From Synechococcus sp. HJ21-Hayes (GTDB taxonomy: Bacteria; Cyanobacteriota; Cyanobacteriia; PCC-6307; Cyanobiaceae): a stretch of 64,000 nt of DNA. Of the stretch, positions 7,719 through 17,534 are shown one piece after another (within the stretch, counting starts at the first letter, position 1; each line of letters opens with the position of its first letter). The DNA lies in the NCBI RefSeq assembly GCF_024345835.1, contig NZ_JAGQBW010000001.1:186001-250000 (forward strand), given 5' to 3'. The position numbers and the translations under genes are program-made. The notes under the pieces are model-generated. The model was not told the DNA's origin and searched no databases. It saw only the letters and a program-made list of their open reading frames with translations.

Positions 7719-8491
7719 CGTTTGCGGCCCAGCATCAGCAGCACCTGCCAGTCTGGTTGCGGTCTGCTGACAGTGGGCCAATGGGCCAGTAGCTGCCGCA
7801 GTTGCGTGGGCCTCAGGGGTGCCTTGCGGCTGGCCTGGGCGCCGATGGCCTTCATCTGGCGTAGGAACGTCAGGCCGTCCTGGCTGGGGCGGCTGAAGTG
7901 CAGCAGCCGGCAGCGGTGGAGCGTGAGTTCCTGGCGGGCCACGGCCTCCAGGCTGGCGGCGTCCGGCAGCCCCAGGCCCGTGAAGGGCACCCCGGCGCCG
8001 GAGGCGGCGGCCCGCCAGGGGGCAAAGCTGCCTGCCGTTGGCACCGCCACGGCTAGCCAACCGCCCGGTTGCAGCTGTTGGCACCAGCGCTGGAGTTCCC
8101 GTTCGGGCTGCTGCAGCCACTGCAGGGCGAAGTTGGAGGCCAGCAGCGCCGCTTGATCCAGCTGGGAGGGCAGCCCCCGCTCCAGATCCCACTGCAGGGA
8201 GGGGCCTGGGGCTCGGCTGATGCCCTGGGCCAGGAGTTCCGGGCAGTTATCCAGCCGCAGCAGCTCCAGGCCTGGGCGCTGCTGGGCGATGGCACGGGCC
8301 AGGAGCCCGGAACCGGCGCCCAGATCGGCGCAGGGCCCGTTGGGTAGGGCCAGGTTGCGGCACAGGTGGGCCAGCCGCCAGGCCACGGCGGCCTGCAGCA
8401 GGGCCCCTTGGTCGTAGTGGGCTGCCTGGCGCCCGAAGCACCGGCGCACCTGGTGGCTGAAGCCTGCCGGAGGGGATTCAGGGGTACGCAT
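7715..8491 (-). CDS. bioC: Malonyl-ACP O-methyltransferase BioC
   Basis: 258 residues. Class I SAM methyltransferase: ADLGAGSGLLARAIA (motif I), LLRLDNCPELL, LLASNFALQWLQQPERELQRW and QPGGWLAVAVPTAGS. The ASNFALQW motif and its place between the esterase and bioD identify BioC, which methylates malonyl-ACP to start pimelate synthesis. The start ATG giving MRTPESPPAGF overlaps the end of the esterase gene by 14 bases; the frame is open 17 codons farther upstream but that part is Cys/Trp-rich noise. Confidence 0.9.
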   Translation of the reverse strand: MRTPESPPAGFSHQVRRCFGRQAAHYDQGALLQAAVAWRLAHLCRNLALPNGPCADLGAGSGLLARAIAQQRPGLELLRLDNCPELLAQGISRAPGPSLQWDLERGLPSQLDQAALLASNFALQWLQQPERELQRWCQQLQPGGWLAVAVPTAGSFAPWRAAASGAGVPFTGLGLPDAASLEAVARQELTLHRCRLLHFSRPSQDGLTFLRQMKAIGAQASRKAPLRPTQLRQLLAHWPTVSRPQPDWQVLLMLGRKR

Positions 8492-9170
8492 GCGCCACCC
8501 AGTCCAGCACCGCCGCGGGCAGGTCTGGCAGCAGCAGGGCATGGCCTCCCCCCTGGCGTTGCCACACCGTGGCCTGGGGCAGGGCGGCCCGCAGCAGGGT
8601 GCGGCTGGCGGGATCCACGATCAGGTCGTCGTCCGCTTCCACCACCAGCACCCGGGCCTCGCGGGGAAAGCCTGGTGGCAGGCCGCCGGTGGCCTGCAGC
8701 AGGGCCAGGTCTCTTAGCAGCAGCCGGCAGCCCTCGGGGGGGATCCCGTCGTTGAGGGGGCCCGGCGGCAAGTGGCCCACGGGATGAGGGGCTGCCACCT
8801 GCTGGAAGAACTCCCGCAGCATCGGTTCCTGTTGCCCGCTCTCCAGCTTGGTGGCCATGGCCTGTAGGGCCTTGCTCAGTCGGCGGCCACAACGGCCCGG
8901 TGGCAGGAACTGCCCGAAGCTGGCCAGCAGCACCACGGTCGTGGCCCGTTCCAGCAGGGCGGCTGGCAGCAGATGGGGCCCGAGGGAATGGGCCAGCACC
9001 ACCCGTTGGCTGGTGTCGGGGTCCCATGTGGGGTCGTGGCGCAGCTGGCGGCCATAGCCACGCTCGCCGGTGCTGAAGCGCCACCCCCTGGCGCTGGCGA
9101 GGGCGTTCCAGGGTTGCCAGCCGCGATGGTCCCCGGCCCAGCCATGCATGGCGATCAGTTGGGTCGTCAT
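8478..9170 (-). CDS. bioK: Pimeloyl-ACP methyl ester esterase, probably BioK type
   Basis: 230 residues, alpha/beta hydrolase. The catalytic Ser is in VLAHSLGPH, the acid in VVEADDDLIVD, and the His in GGGHALLLPDL. Its location between bioF and bioC marks it as the carboxylesterase that ends pimeloyl-ACP synthesis. From established knowledge, picocyanobacteria use BioK in this role in place of BioH; the assignment rests on genome context rather than a diagnostic motif, and BioG/BioH/BioK are hard to tell apart by eye. The Ser elbow is AHSLG rather than GxSxG. The start overlaps the bioF stop (ATGA). Confidence 0.75.
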   Translation of the reverse strand: MTTQLIAMHGWAGDHRGWQPWNALASARGWRFSTGERGYGRQLRHDPTWDPDTSQRVVLAHSLGPHLLPAALLERATTVVLLASFGQFLPPGRCGRRLSKALQAMATKLESGQQEPMLREFFQQVAAPHPVGHLPPGPLNDGIPPEGCRLLLRDLALLQATGGLPPGFPREARVLVVEADDDLIVDPASRTLLRAALPQATVWQRQGGGHALLLPDLPAAVLDWVAHAYP

Positions 9171-10396
9171 GGCTTCACAGCGAGGGCCGCCAGCAGCCGT
9201 TTCAGGCTGCCGCCGGGGAGGTCGTGGCGCAGCACCAGCCGGAGCCGGGCCGTACCCTCGGGCACCGTGGGAGGCCGGATGGCCACGCTCAGCAGCCCTG
9301 CCCGTTCCAGCTGCTGCTGGAAGGTCAGAGCCCTCGCGTCGCTGCCCACCTGCAGCGACAGGATCGGTCCTGTGCCGGGGGGGCGGGGCCAGTCGGCCTG
9401 CTCCAGGCCATCGCGCCAGCGCTCGGCACGCTCGAGCAGGGCGTGGCCCCGTTGTGGTTCCGCCTGGATGGTCTGCAGAGCAGCCATGGCGGCGGCGGCC
9501 AGCGGGGGCGCCAGGGCCGTGGTGTAGCGAAACGGCCCCGAATACTGCAGTAGCCAGTCGGCCACTAGGGCCGGACCCGCCAGGAAGGCCCCACCGCTGC
9601 CAAAGGCCTTGCCGAAGGTGCCGCTCACCAGCTGCACTCCCTCCACCCCATGGCCCAGGCCGCGGCCGCCCGGGCCCAGCACCCCCAGCGCATGGGCCTC
9701 ATCGAGCAGCAGGGCCGCGCCATGGCGTTGGCACAGCGCGGCGAGGGCGGCCGTATCCGGGGAGCTGCCCTCCATGGAGAACAGGCTTTCGCTCATCACC
9801 AGCAGGCGCCGCTGCGGTGCTTCCGCCCGGCAGCGCTGTAGGCGCTGGGCGAGGTCATGGAGGTCGTTGTGGGCGAAGCGCTGCAGGCGAGCACCGGTGG
9901 CCTGCACGCCCACCAGCAGGGAGTGGTGGATCAGGCGGTCGGCGAGCACCAGGCTGTGGCGATCGGCCAGGGCGGCTACCGCCGCCAGGTTGGCCTGAAA
10001 GCCACTCGGGAACAGCAGTACCCGCTCCCGGCCCAGCCAGTGGGCCAGCGCCTGCTCCAGGGCGGCATGCACGGGCCGGCTGCCGCTCACCAGCCGCGAG
10101 GCGCCGGCACCCACCCCCTCCAGGGCCATGGCCATGGAAGCTGCGGCCTGGAGCTGGGGATGGCAGGCCAGGCCTAGGTAGTCGTTGCTGGCCAGATCCA
10201 GCAGCGCCCCCCCGGTGGCTGGGCTCAGGCCTCCAGGGCCGCTGGGTGCAAAGGTGCGCAGGGTTCGTCGGCGCTCCGGCGGCAGGGCGGCCAGATCGGC
10301 AGCCAGGGGGGCCAGGGGATCGCCGTTTACCGCCCTCGCCAAGCCCAGTCCAGCTCTTGACACCCAGTCTGCCCGCTCCTCATAGGATTGGGCCAT
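9167..10396 (-). CDS. bioF: 8-amino-7-oxononanoate synthase BioF
   Basis: 409 residues, PLP-dependent fold type I. Visible signatures: LASNDYLGLACHP, GAGASRLVSGSRPVHAALE, LLDEAHALGVLGP and the Lys in SGTFGKAFGSGGAF that binds PLP. It condenses pimeloyl-ACP with alanine, first dedicated step of ring assembly. Head of the bioF-bioK-bioC-bioD operon. The chosen ATG shares two bases with the ATG of the divergent helicase; a GTG at 10363 is an alternative start that would separate them. No clear Shine-Dalgarno precedes either. Confidence 0.92.
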   Translation of the reverse strand: MAQSYEERADWVSRAGLGLARAVNGDPLAPLAADLAALPPERRRTLRTFAPSGPGGLSPATGGALLDLASNDYLGLACHPQLQAAASMAMALEGVGAGASRLVSGSRPVHAALEQALAHWLGRERVLLFPSGFQANLAAVAALADRHSLVLADRLIHHSLLVGVQATGARLQRFAHNDLHDLAQRLQRCRAEAPQRRLLVMSESLFSMEGSSPDTAALAALCQRHGAALLLDEAHALGVLGPGGRGLGHGVEGVQLVSGTFGKAFGSGGAFLAGPALVADWLLQYSGPFRYTTALAPPLAAAAMAALQTIQAEPQRGHALLERAERWRDGLEQADWPRPPGTGPILSLQVGSDARALTFQQQLERAGLLSVAIRPPTVPEGTARLRLVLRHDLPGGSLKRLLAALAVKP

Positions 10397-13223
10397 GCCC
10401 GATCGCCGCACCCAGCCCGACAGCGGGCCCCTTCCAGCTGGAGTGCAGCCCGTCGCTGAGGTGTCACCCACTGCAGAGGTGCCGCCCCTCGATCAGCTTT
10501 TCCCCTTTCCGCTCGACGACTTTCAACTCGAGGCCATCGATGCCCTGAACCAGGGCCATTCCGTGGTGGTGAGTGCTCCCACGGGTTCCGGTAAGACGCT
10601 GGTGGGCGAGTACGCCATTCATCGCGCCCTAGCCCATGGCCAGAAGGTTTTTTACACCACGCCCCTCAAGGCCCTCTCCAACCAGAAGCTGCGCGATTTC
10701 CGCGAGCAATTTGGAGCCGAGCGGGTTGGACTGATGACTGGTGATCTCACGGTGAACCGTGAGGCCTCGGTGGTGGTAATGACCACCGAGATCTTCCGCA
10801 ACATGTTGTATGCGGAGGCCGATCAGGGCGATGACCCCCTGGCGGATGTGGAGGCGGTGGTACTCGACGAGTGCCATTACATGAATGATTCCCAGCGCGG
10901 CACGGTGTGGGAGGAATCGATCATTCACTGCCCGCCACCGGTGCAGATGGTGGCGCTTTCGGCCACGGTGGCGAATGCCGGGCAGCTCACCGATTGGATC
11001 GAGCGGGTGCATGGCCCCACGCGGCTGGTGCTGAGCGATTTTCGGCCGGTGCCGCTCCAGTTCAGCTTCTGCAGTGCCAAGGGCCTGCATCCGCTGCTGA
11101 ATGAGGAGGGCACCGGCCTCCACCCCAACTGCAAGGTGTGGCGCGCCCCCAAGGGCAGCAAGCGCAAGGGACCGAAAACCCCCAAGCCCCCCCAGCCGGA
11201 GGCCCCGCCCCTGGGCTTTGTGGTGGCCCAGATGGCTGAGCGGGACATGCTGCCGGCCATCTATTTCATCTTCAGCCGCCGGGGTTGCGACAAGGCCGTG
11301 CGGGATCTGGGCAAGGTATGCCTGGTGAATCCGGAGGAGCAGGCCCGTATCCGTGTCCGCCTGGAGGCCTTTGTGGCCGCCACGCCCGAGGCCGTGCGCG
11401 AGGGGGGCCACGATGATGCCCTGCTGCGCGGCATCGCCGCTCACCACGCCGGGGTGCTCCCGGCCTGGAAAGAACTGATTGAGGAGCTGTTCCAGCAGGG
11501 GCTGGTGAAGGTGGTATTCGCCACCGAAACCCTGGCCGCCGGCATCAACATGCCGGCCCGCAGCACCGTGATTTCAGCGCTCTCCAAGCGCACTGAGCGC
11601 GGCCACCGGCCCCTAATGGGCAGCGAGTTCCTGCAGATGGCGGGCCGGGCCGGCCGCCGCGGCCTCGATTCCCAGGGCTATGTGGTGACGGTGCAGAGCC
11701 GCTTTGAAGGGGTGCGGGAGGCGGGTCAGCTGGCCACCAGCCCCGCTGATCCGCTGGTGAGCCAGTTCACCCCCAGCTACGGCATGGTGTTGAACCTGCT
11801 GCAGCGCTACGAACTGGCCAAGGCCAGGGAGTTGGTGGAGCGCAGCTTCGGCCGCTACCTGGCCACCCTCGATCTGGTGGAGGACGAGGCCCGCATTGCC
11901 GAACTGCGTGAGCAGCTCAGCCATTTGGCTGATACCGCGGAGGAGGTGGCCTGGGACGACTTCGAGGACTACGAGAAGCAGCGGGGCCGGCTGCGGGAGG
12001 AACGCCGCATCCAGCGGATCCTGCAGCAGCAGGCCGAGGAAACGCTCGCCCATGAGCTCACCCTGGCGCTTCGCTTTGCCAGCGAGGGCACCCTGGTGAG
12101 CCTCAAGGCCCCGATCCTGCGGGGCCGTGTGACCCCGGCGGTGATCGTGGAGAAGGTGGAGGGCCCAGGTCAGTTCCCCCTGCTGCTCTGCCTCACCGAT
12201 GAGAACGTGTGGGTGCTGGTGCCCTGCGGCGCTGTGGTGAGCCTGCACGCCGAGCTCAGCTGCCTGCAGGTGAGCAGTATCCCCGCCCCCGAGCTGCATC
12301 GGGCCGGGGAGCTGCGCCACGGTGATCAGGCCAGTGGTGGCCTGGCCCTGGCGGTGGCTTCCATGGCCCGCCGCCACGACATGGTGACCCCGCAATACGA
12401 CCTGGCCGGGGAAGTGCAGGCCCAGGCCCACTTGGTGCGGGAGCTGGAGATGGCCCTGGAGCTGCACCCAGCCCACGGGGCTGGGGATCGCAAGAAGCTC
12501 AAGAAACAGCGCTTCCGCATGGAGGAGTTGGAGGCCGAGATCGAGGAGCGGCAGCGGATCCTGCACTTCCGCGCCAACCGCCATTGGGAGACATTCCTAG
12601 CCCTGATCGAGATCCTGCGCTTCTTCGGTTGCCTCGATGGTGAGGAGGGCCTCGATCCCACGGAGATTGGTCGCACCGTGGCCGCCCTGCGTGGCGACAA
12701 CGAGCTCTGGCTGGGGCTGGCCCTGATGAGCGGCCACCTCGATGAGCTGGAGCCAGCGGATCTGGCGGCGGTGCTGGAGGCCATCTCCACTGAGGTGAAT
12801 CGCCCCGACCTGTGGAGTGCCTATCCGCCGCCGCCGGCTGCAGAAGAAGCCATGCACGACCTGCGCGGCATCCGCCGGGAGCTGCTGCGCCAGCAGGAGC
12901 GGGCCAGTGTGGTGATGCCGGTTTGGTACGAGCTGGAGCTGATGGGGTTGGTCCACGCCTGGGCCAAGGGCGTGAGCTGGAACGATCTGATCGCCAACAC
13001 CTCGCTCGATGAGGGCGATGTGGTGCGGATCATGCGCCGCACCGTGGATCTGCTGGCCCAGATCCCCTACGCCGAAGCCATCACGGAACAGCTGCGCGGC
13101 AACGCCCGGGCAGCCCTCAAGGCCATCAACCGCTTCCCTGTGTGCGAGCCCATCGATCAGCTCGCCGGTGGTGGTGGCCCCCTGAACCCCGCCACGGAGC
13201 GCAACCTCCCTGGCGGGGTCTGA
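10395..13223 (+). CDS. Ski2/Mtr4-like DEAD/DEAH RNA helicase
   Basis: 942 residues. Motifs in order: Walker [30 protein letters not shown]-like box [13 protein letters not shown] ([10 protein letters not shown]), then in domain 2 [27 protein letters not shown] and [17 protein letters not shown]-terminal DSHCT-type helical region follows (about residues 750-900). This is the Ski2-like superfamily 2 type; in bacteria its role is presumably RNA unwinding in ribosome assembly or decay (family inference). An AGGA Shine-Dalgarno lies about 7 bases before the ATG, supporting this start. It runs directly into rlmH with 16 bases between. Confidence 0.92.
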   Translation: MPDRRTQPDSGPLPAGVQPVAEVSPTAEVPPLDQLFPFPLDDFQLEAIDALNQGHSVVVSAPTGSGKTLVGEYAIHRALAHGQKVFYTTPLKALSNQKLRDFREQFGAERVGLMTGDLTVNREASVVVMTTEIFRNMLYAEADQGDDPLADVEAVVLDECHYMNDSQRGTVWEESIIHCPPPVQMVALSATVANAGQLTDWIERVHGPTRLVLSDFRPVPLQFSFCSAKGLHPLLNEEGTGLHPNCKVWRAPKGSKRKGPKTPKPPQPEAPPLGFVVAQMAERDMLPAIYFIFSRRGCDKAVRDLGKVCLVNPEEQARIRVRLEAFVAATPEAVREGGHDDALLRGIAAHHAGVLPAWKELIEELFQQGLVKVVFATETLAAGINMPARSTVISALSKRTERGHRPLMGSEFLQMAGRAGRRGLDSQGYVVTVQSRFEGVREAGQLATSPADPLVSQFTPSYGMVLNLLQRYELAKARELVERSFGRYLATLDLVEDEARIAELREQLSHLADTAEEVAWDDFEDYEKQRGRLREERRIQRILQQQAEETLAHELTLALRFASEGTLVSLKAPILRGRVTPAVIVEKVEGPGQFPLLLCLTDENVWVLVPCGAVVSLHAELSCLQVSSIPAPELHRAGELRHGDQASGGLALAVASMARRHDMVTPQYDLAGEVQAQAHLVRELEMALELHPAHGAGDRKKLKKQRFRMEELEAEIEERQRILHFRANRHWETFLALIEILRFFGCLDGEEGLDPTEIGRTVAALRGDNELWLGLALMSGHLDELEPADLAAVLEAISTEVNRPDLWSAYPPPPAAEEAMHDLRGIRRELLRQQERASVVMPVWYELELMGLVHAWAKGVSWNDLIANTSLDEGDVVRIMRRTVDLLAQIPYAEAITEQLRGNARAALKAINRFPVCEPIDQLAGGGGPLNPATERNLPGGV

Positions 13224-13239
13224 GCACCAGCCCCCAGCT

Positions 13240-13677
13240 GTGATCAATCCCTCCCGGATCCGGATCCTTGCGGTGGGCAAGGTGCGCAAGAGCTGGGTGC
13301 AGGAGGGGGTGGCCCTCTACCTCAAGCGGCTGCCGGGATTGGTCGTCACCGAGCTCAGGGACTCCACCATGGCCAAGGAGGCCGAGGTGATCGCCGCTGC
13401 TCTGCGACCCGATGAGCGGCTTGTGTTGCTCACGGAAGAGGGCACCACCTACAACTCCGTGGCCTTCGCCCAGCAGCTCCGCGATTCCGGCTCGGCGCGA
13501 CTGGCCTTTGTGATCGGCGGAGCCGAGGGGCTGGATCCGGCGCTCAAGGCCAGGGCCAACTGGCGCCTAAGCCTCTCGCCGATGACGTTCCCCCATGAGC
13601 TTGCCCGCCTGCTGCTGCTCGAGCAGCTCTATCGGGCCAGCTCGATCCTCCAGGGCGGGCCTTATCACAAGGCCTAG
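13240..13677 (+). CDS. rlmH: 23S rRNA pseudouridine1915 N3-methyltransferase RlmH
   Basis: 145 residues, GTG start. SPOUT methyltransferase: N-terminal [18 protein letters not shown], knot segment [12 protein letters not shown] and C-terminal [17 protein letters not shown]. It methylates Psi1915 of helix 69 in the 70S ribosome. The C-terminus is GGPYHKA, as expected for full-length members. It follows the helicase by 16 bases and is likely cotranscribed. The stop codon lies in a perfect ten-base tandem repeat. Confidence 0.95.
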   Translation: MINPSRIRILAVGKVRKSWVQEGVALYLKRLPGLVVTELRDSTMAKEAEVIAAALRPDERLVLLTEEGTTYNSVAFAQQLRDSGSARLAFVIGGAEGLDPALKARANWRLSLSPMTFPHELARLLLLEQLYRASSILQGGPYHKA

Positions 13678-13688
13678 GAAGGCCTAGG
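13669..13688. repeat. Ten-base tandem duplication across the rlmH stop codon
   Basis: AAGGCCTAGG is present twice back to back. The first copy carries the last sense codons and TAG of rlmH; the second lies just after. The unit contains the palindromes AGGCCT and CCTAGG. It probably arose by slippage and does not alter the protein. Confidence 0.85.
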
Positions 13689-13960
13689 GATGAATCGGTT
13701 GGACGAGGTGAGAAGGTGCCCCCCCTCACCCCGGTCCCCGTTGGCTGCCCCATAGAGAGACAGACAGCGCGGAGACAACCTCTGTCTACCCAGGGGGCTG
13801 GGGCTGGCGGGCCGGGCGGCGGATGTTGGGCTTCACTGCCGTGATGGCGGTGGGATGGTGCTGCATTTGGCCGGGTGGGCTGCTGGTGGCGTCACCGTTC
13901 GGGGGTTGGACGCCCCGCCCTTAGGGATGTCTTGCCTGCCCCAGACGTCGATCGGAGCGC
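13678..13960. other. Spacer between rlmH and the PEBP-family gene, no firm gene
   Basis: About 280 bases without a convincing gene. It has GGTGAG and CTCACC arms around a C-rich loop near 13707-13730 that could fold but lack a T-run, and AGACAG/CTGTCT arms near 13765-13795. A 33-codon ATG frame (13823-13924) reads a hydrophobic, Trp/Gly-rich peptide; I judge it too weak to call. No tRNA or other known RNA fold was seen. Confidence 0.5.
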
Positions 13961-14452
13961 ATGTCGAGCAGTAACGGCTCCTTCCATCTGGAGTCCCCGG
14001 CCTTTGCGGATGGCGCCATGATCCCTGCCATCCACAGCGCCGATGGCCTGGATCTCTCGCCACCCTTGCGCTGGAGCGGCGCGCCGCTCCATACCCAGAG
14101 CTTTTCGCTGATCGTTGAGGATCCCGATGCCCCGGGGGGCACCTGGGTGCACTGGGTGCTGTTCAACATCCCTGGGGAGGTGCACGGCTTACCCGCAGGC
14201 TTGGACCGCTCGCCCGAGTTGGCCAACGGCGCCCGCCACGGCGGCTGCTGGGGCGTGGATCAGTGTCACCGCATCGGCTATCAGGGGCCCGAGCCCCCGC
14301 CCGGGCAGGCTCATCGCTACGTGTTCGCGCTGACAGCCCTTGATGCCGCCTTGGATCTGGCGCCGGCCGTGACGCCAGGGGAGCTGCGGGAAGCCATGCG
14401 GGGGCATGAATTGGCCACGGCCCAGCTCACGGGCCTCTATGCCCGGGAGTGA
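13961..14452 (+). CDS. YbhB/YbcL-type phosphatidylethanolamine-binding (PEBP) family protein
   Basis: 163 residues, in the Raf-kinase-inhibitor-like bacterial branch of PEBPs. Signatures: SPAFADGAMIPAIHS near the start, LSPPLRWSG, LIVEDPDAPGGTWVHWVLFNIP with the DPDAP ligand-loop motif, then GPEPPPGQAHRYVF. Family proteins bind anionic phospho-ligands; cellular role in bacteria is uncertain. No signal peptide, so cytoplasmic. It converges on purB with 18 bases between ends. Confidence 0.92.
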   Translation: MSSSNGSFHLESPAFADGAMIPAIHSADGLDLSPPLRWSGAPLHTQSFSLIVEDPDAPGGTWVHWVLFNIPGEVHGLPAGLDRSPELANGARHGGCWGVDQCHRIGYQGPEPPPGQAHRYVFALTALDAALDLAPAVTPGELREAMRGHELATAQLTGLYARE

Positions 14453-14470
14453 GGACCGCCGGGCTTCAGT

Positions 14471-15766
14471 TCAGATCCGCAGCCGCTGCCAGATCACATC
14501 CAGGTTCTCCTGGTGCAGGTCGGTGGAGAAGCAGTCGGCCAGCTGCTCGGCGCTGAGGCGGCTGGTCACGTCGGCGTCGGCCTCGAGATTGGCGCGGAAG
14601 TTACCCCCCTCGGTGTTCCAGGCGGTGTGAGCGTTGCGTTGCACGATCCGATAGGCCTCCTCGCGGTTCAGCCCGGTGTCCACGAGGGCCAGCAGCACCC
14701 GCTGGCTGAACACCACACCGCCGTACACATTCATATTGCGGGCCATGTTGTCGGGGTAGACCCCCAGGCCCTTCACCACGTCCGTCATCTCCCGCAGCAT
14801 GAAGTGCAGGGTCACGGAACAGTCGGGCAGCATCATGCGCTCCACGGAGCTGTGGCTGATGTCACGCTCGTGCCAGAGGGCGCAGTTCTCCAGGGCGGCC
14901 ACCACGTAGCTGCGCAGCACGCGGGCCAGGCCGCCGATGCGCTCACTGCGGATCGGGTTGCGCTTGTGGGGCATGGCCGAGCTGCCCTTCTGACCCTTGG
15001 CGAAGTTCTCCTCCACCTCGAGTACATCCGTGCGCTGCAGGTTTCGGATCTCGGTGGAGAAGCGCTCTAGGGCGGCGCCCACTAGGGCAAGCGTCTGGAT
15101 GTATTCGGCGTGGCGATCGCGGGAGATCACCTGGGTGCTGGCCGTATCCGGCTCCAGGCCGAGCTTGGCGCAGGCGATGGCCTCCACCTGGGGATCTGTG
15201 TTGGCATAGGTGCCCATGGCACCGGAGATCTGGCCCACGCTCACCATGCGCTCGAGCCGGTCCAGTCGTTCCTGGTTGCGCACCACCTCCGCGAGCCAGC
15301 CGGCCACCTTGAAGCCGAAGGTGATCGGTTCGCCATGGATGGCGTGGGAGCGGCCGATCATCACGGTGCCCCTGTGCTCCCGGGCCAGCACCCGCAGGGC
15401 TTCGGCCAGCTTGTCGAGCTCGATCCGCAGCAGCTGTACGGAGGCCTTCATCTGCAGGGCGATGCCCGTGTCCAGCACGTCCGAGCTGGTCATGCCCACA
15501 TGGATGTAGCGCCCCGCATCGCCCACGTGCTCGTTCACGTTGGTGAGGAAGGCGATCACGTCGTGGCGCACCTCGGCCTCGATCTCGAGGATGCGCTCCA
15601 CGCTGAAGGAGGCCTTCTCCTTGATGGTGGCCACGGCGTCGGCAGGTACCCGGCCCAGTTCGCAGTTGGCTTCGGTGGCGGCGATCTCCACATCCAGCCA
15701 GCTCTGGAATTTGGCCTGTTCGCTCCAGATGGCGCCCATCTCGGGCAGGGTGTAACGCTCGATCAA
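14471..15766 (-). CDS. purB: Adenylosuccinate lyase PurB
   Basis: 431 residues. Fumarase/aspartase superfamily signature SSAMPHKRNP (about residues 263-272) contains the catalytic Ser loop; other markers are MIERYTLPEMGAIWSEQ at the N-terminus and HVGMTSSDVLDTGIALQ. PurB splits SAICAR and adenylosuccinate to release fumarate, acting twice in purine synthesis. Length and ends match the bacterial family. The 75-residue gene is upstream on the same strand. Confidence 0.97.
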   Translation of the reverse strand: MIERYTLPEMGAIWSEQAKFQSWLDVEIAATEANCELGRVPADAVATIKEKASFSVERILEIEAEVRHDVIAFLTNVNEHVGDAGRYIHVGMTSSDVLDTGIALQMKASVQLLRIELDKLAEALRVLAREHRGTVMIGRSHAIHGEPITFGFKVAGWLAEVVRNQERLDRLERMVSVGQISGAMGTYANTDPQVEAIACAKLGLEPDTASTQVISRDRHAEYIQTLALVGAALERFSTEIRNLQRTDVLEVEENFAKGQKGSSAMPHKRNPIRSERIGGLARVLRSYVVAALENCALWHERDISHSSVERMMLPDCSVTLHFMLREMTDVVKGLGVYPDNMARNMNVYGGVVFSQRVLLALVDTGLNREEAYRIVQRNAHTAWNTEGGNFRANLEADADVTSRLSAEQLADCFSTDLHQENLDVIWQRLRI

Positions 15767-15826
15767 GGCCGCGCCTGGCTCACATCCAGACCAATGTATG
15801 GGGCAGCCTGTGGCCTCCCCGCAGCC

Positions 15827-16054
15827 TTAGCCCCAGGCCGTGAGTTTGCGGTGGTTCACTTCCCAGTGCACCAGCGGGCCCCAGGTCTGCTGGCGCACCC
15901 AGCAGCGGCCGCCGCGGCAGTGGATCAGTTGAAAGGGAGGCAGATCGGCCGGCTGGTTGCGCAGTTTCACGAAACTGCCGGGGCGGAGCAGCTCCAGCAC
16001 GTTGCTGCCGCGATGCCGTTGGTTCTGGGTGGTGGTCTGGGAGCAGGGAGCCAT
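15827..16054 (-). CDS. Hypothetical protein, 75 residues, start beside a C10 run
   Basis: Reads MAPCSQTTTQNQRHRG then VLELLRPGSFVKLRNQPADL, PPFQLIHCRGGRCWVRQQTW and GPLVHWEVNHRKLTAW. The alternation of hydrophobic and aromatic residues suggests a compact beta-sheet protein with SH3-like character (LRPGSFVKL ... CWVRQQ), typical of small regulatory or RNA-contacting proteins in this group; I do not recognise a named family. Its ATG is preceded by ten consecutive C bases on its own strand, with no Shine-Dalgarno. The frame stays open about 70 codons farther upstream, but that part is Gln/Pro-rich and runs into the tlyA start. Confidence 0.6.
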   Translation of the reverse strand: MAPCSQTTTQNQRHRGSNVLELLRPGSFVKLRNQPADLPPFQLIHCRGGRCWVRQQTWGPLVHWEVNHRKLTAWG

Positions 16055-16192
16055 GGGGGGGGGGATGTCCCTGAGCTGGAAGCAATCCTCTGCCGGGTTT
16101 TCCGGCCGGGCAGAACTCGCACCAGTTTTGTTCGGTTTCCCCTGTGTTTGTATGACGACAGGGCGCCGGATCGCCTGCCGCCCGGAGGGGCC

Positions 16193-17026
16193 ATGGGCCG
16201 CAAGCAACGACTGGATCTGCACCTGGTGGAACGGGGCTTGGCCGCCAGCCGCCAGCAGGCCCAGCAACTGATCCGTGCCGGGAAGGTTCGATCAGGCGAC
16301 AAGGTGCTCGATAAGCCCGGCCTGGATGTGCAGCCCGAGATTGAGCTGCAGGTGGAGCAGCCGGCACGGTTTGTGTCTCGCGGTGGCGAGAAGCTGATCG
16401 CGGCCCTGGAGGCCTTCCCCATTGCCCTGGCGGAGCGGGTCTGCCTTGATGGCGGCATCTCCACCGGTGGCTTCACCGACTGCCTGCTCCAGCACGGGGC
16501 CAGCCGCGTCTACGGCATTGATGTGGGCTATGGCCAGACGGCCTGGAGCCTGCGTACGGATCCGCGCCTGGTGCTCAAGGAGCGCACCAACCTGCGGCAC
16601 CTCACCCCTGACGAGCTCTATGGCGCGGCTGATCCCTGGCCGGATCTGGCGGTGGCGGATGTGTCGTTCATCCGGCTGGCCCTGGTGCTGCCGGCCCTGG
16701 GGCGGCTGCTGCAGGCGGAGCGCCGTGAGGCGCTGCTGCTGGTGAAGCCCCAGTTCGAGGTGGGTAAGGAGCGGGTGGGGAAGGGTGGCGTGGTGCGCGA
16801 TCCCCTGGCCCACGCCGACGCCATCGAGGGGGTGATGGCGGCGGCGGCCCTGGAGGGCTGGTGGGCCTGCGGGGTGGTGGCCTCCCCCATCACCGGGCCG
16901 GCAGGCAACCACGAATACCTGCTGTGGCTGCGCAGCGGCACCTGGCCCACCCACACAAAAGCCGCCGAGCAGCCCCCCACGGAGGAGGCCATTCGGCGGC
17001 TGGTGCGGGCCACACTGGGCTCCTGA
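16193..17026 (+). CDS. tlyA: TlyA-family RNA 2'-O-methyltransferase
   Basis: 277 residues. An S4 RNA-binding domain (residues about 4-65: [20 protein letters not shown] and [11 protein letters not shown]) is followed by an FtsJ-like SAM domain with [23 protein letters not shown] and [11 protein letters not shown]. Characterised TlyA proteins methylate cytidines in 16S and/or 23S rRNA; the long form here carries both domains. GGAGG sits at optimal distance before the ATG, which settles the start although the same frame is open for more than 1 kb upstream, antisense to purB. It converges on glnB. Confidence 0.93.
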   Translation: MGRKQRLDLHLVERGLAASRQQAQQLIRAGKVRSGDKVLDKPGLDVQPEIELQVEQPARFVSRGGEKLIAALEAFPIALAERVCLDGGISTGGFTDCLLQHGASRVYGIDVGYGQTAWSLRTDPRLVLKERTNLRHLTPDELYGAADPWPDLAVADVSFIRLALVLPALGRLLQAERREALLLVKPQFEVGKERVGKGGVVRDPLAHADAIEGVMAAAALEGWWACGVVASPITGPAGNHEYLLWLRSGTWPTHTKAAEQPPTEEAIRRLVRATLGS

Positions 17027-17027
17027 T

Positions 17028-17447
<420 letters not shown>

Positions 17448-17534
17448 TTAGGCCTCAGGTTTGATGGTGCCGGTGTGGCTGTTGCTACCGGCGATCGGCT
17501 GCGTAGCATCCGCTCATCACCCCATCTCCCCTCC

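Noticed and set aside
13707-13730. GGTGAG/CTCACC hairpin as an rlmH terminator
   Set aside because: Large C-rich loop and no T-run.
13823-13924. 33-codon hydrophobic ATG frame in the rlmH/PEBP spacer
   Set aside because: No Shine-Dalgarno, odd Trp/Gly/Pro composition and no known small protein family.
15110-16192. Long upstream extension of the tlyA frame
   Set aside because: It runs antisense to purB, has shadow composition, and a strong GGAGG-ATG at the conserved tlyA start explains translation.
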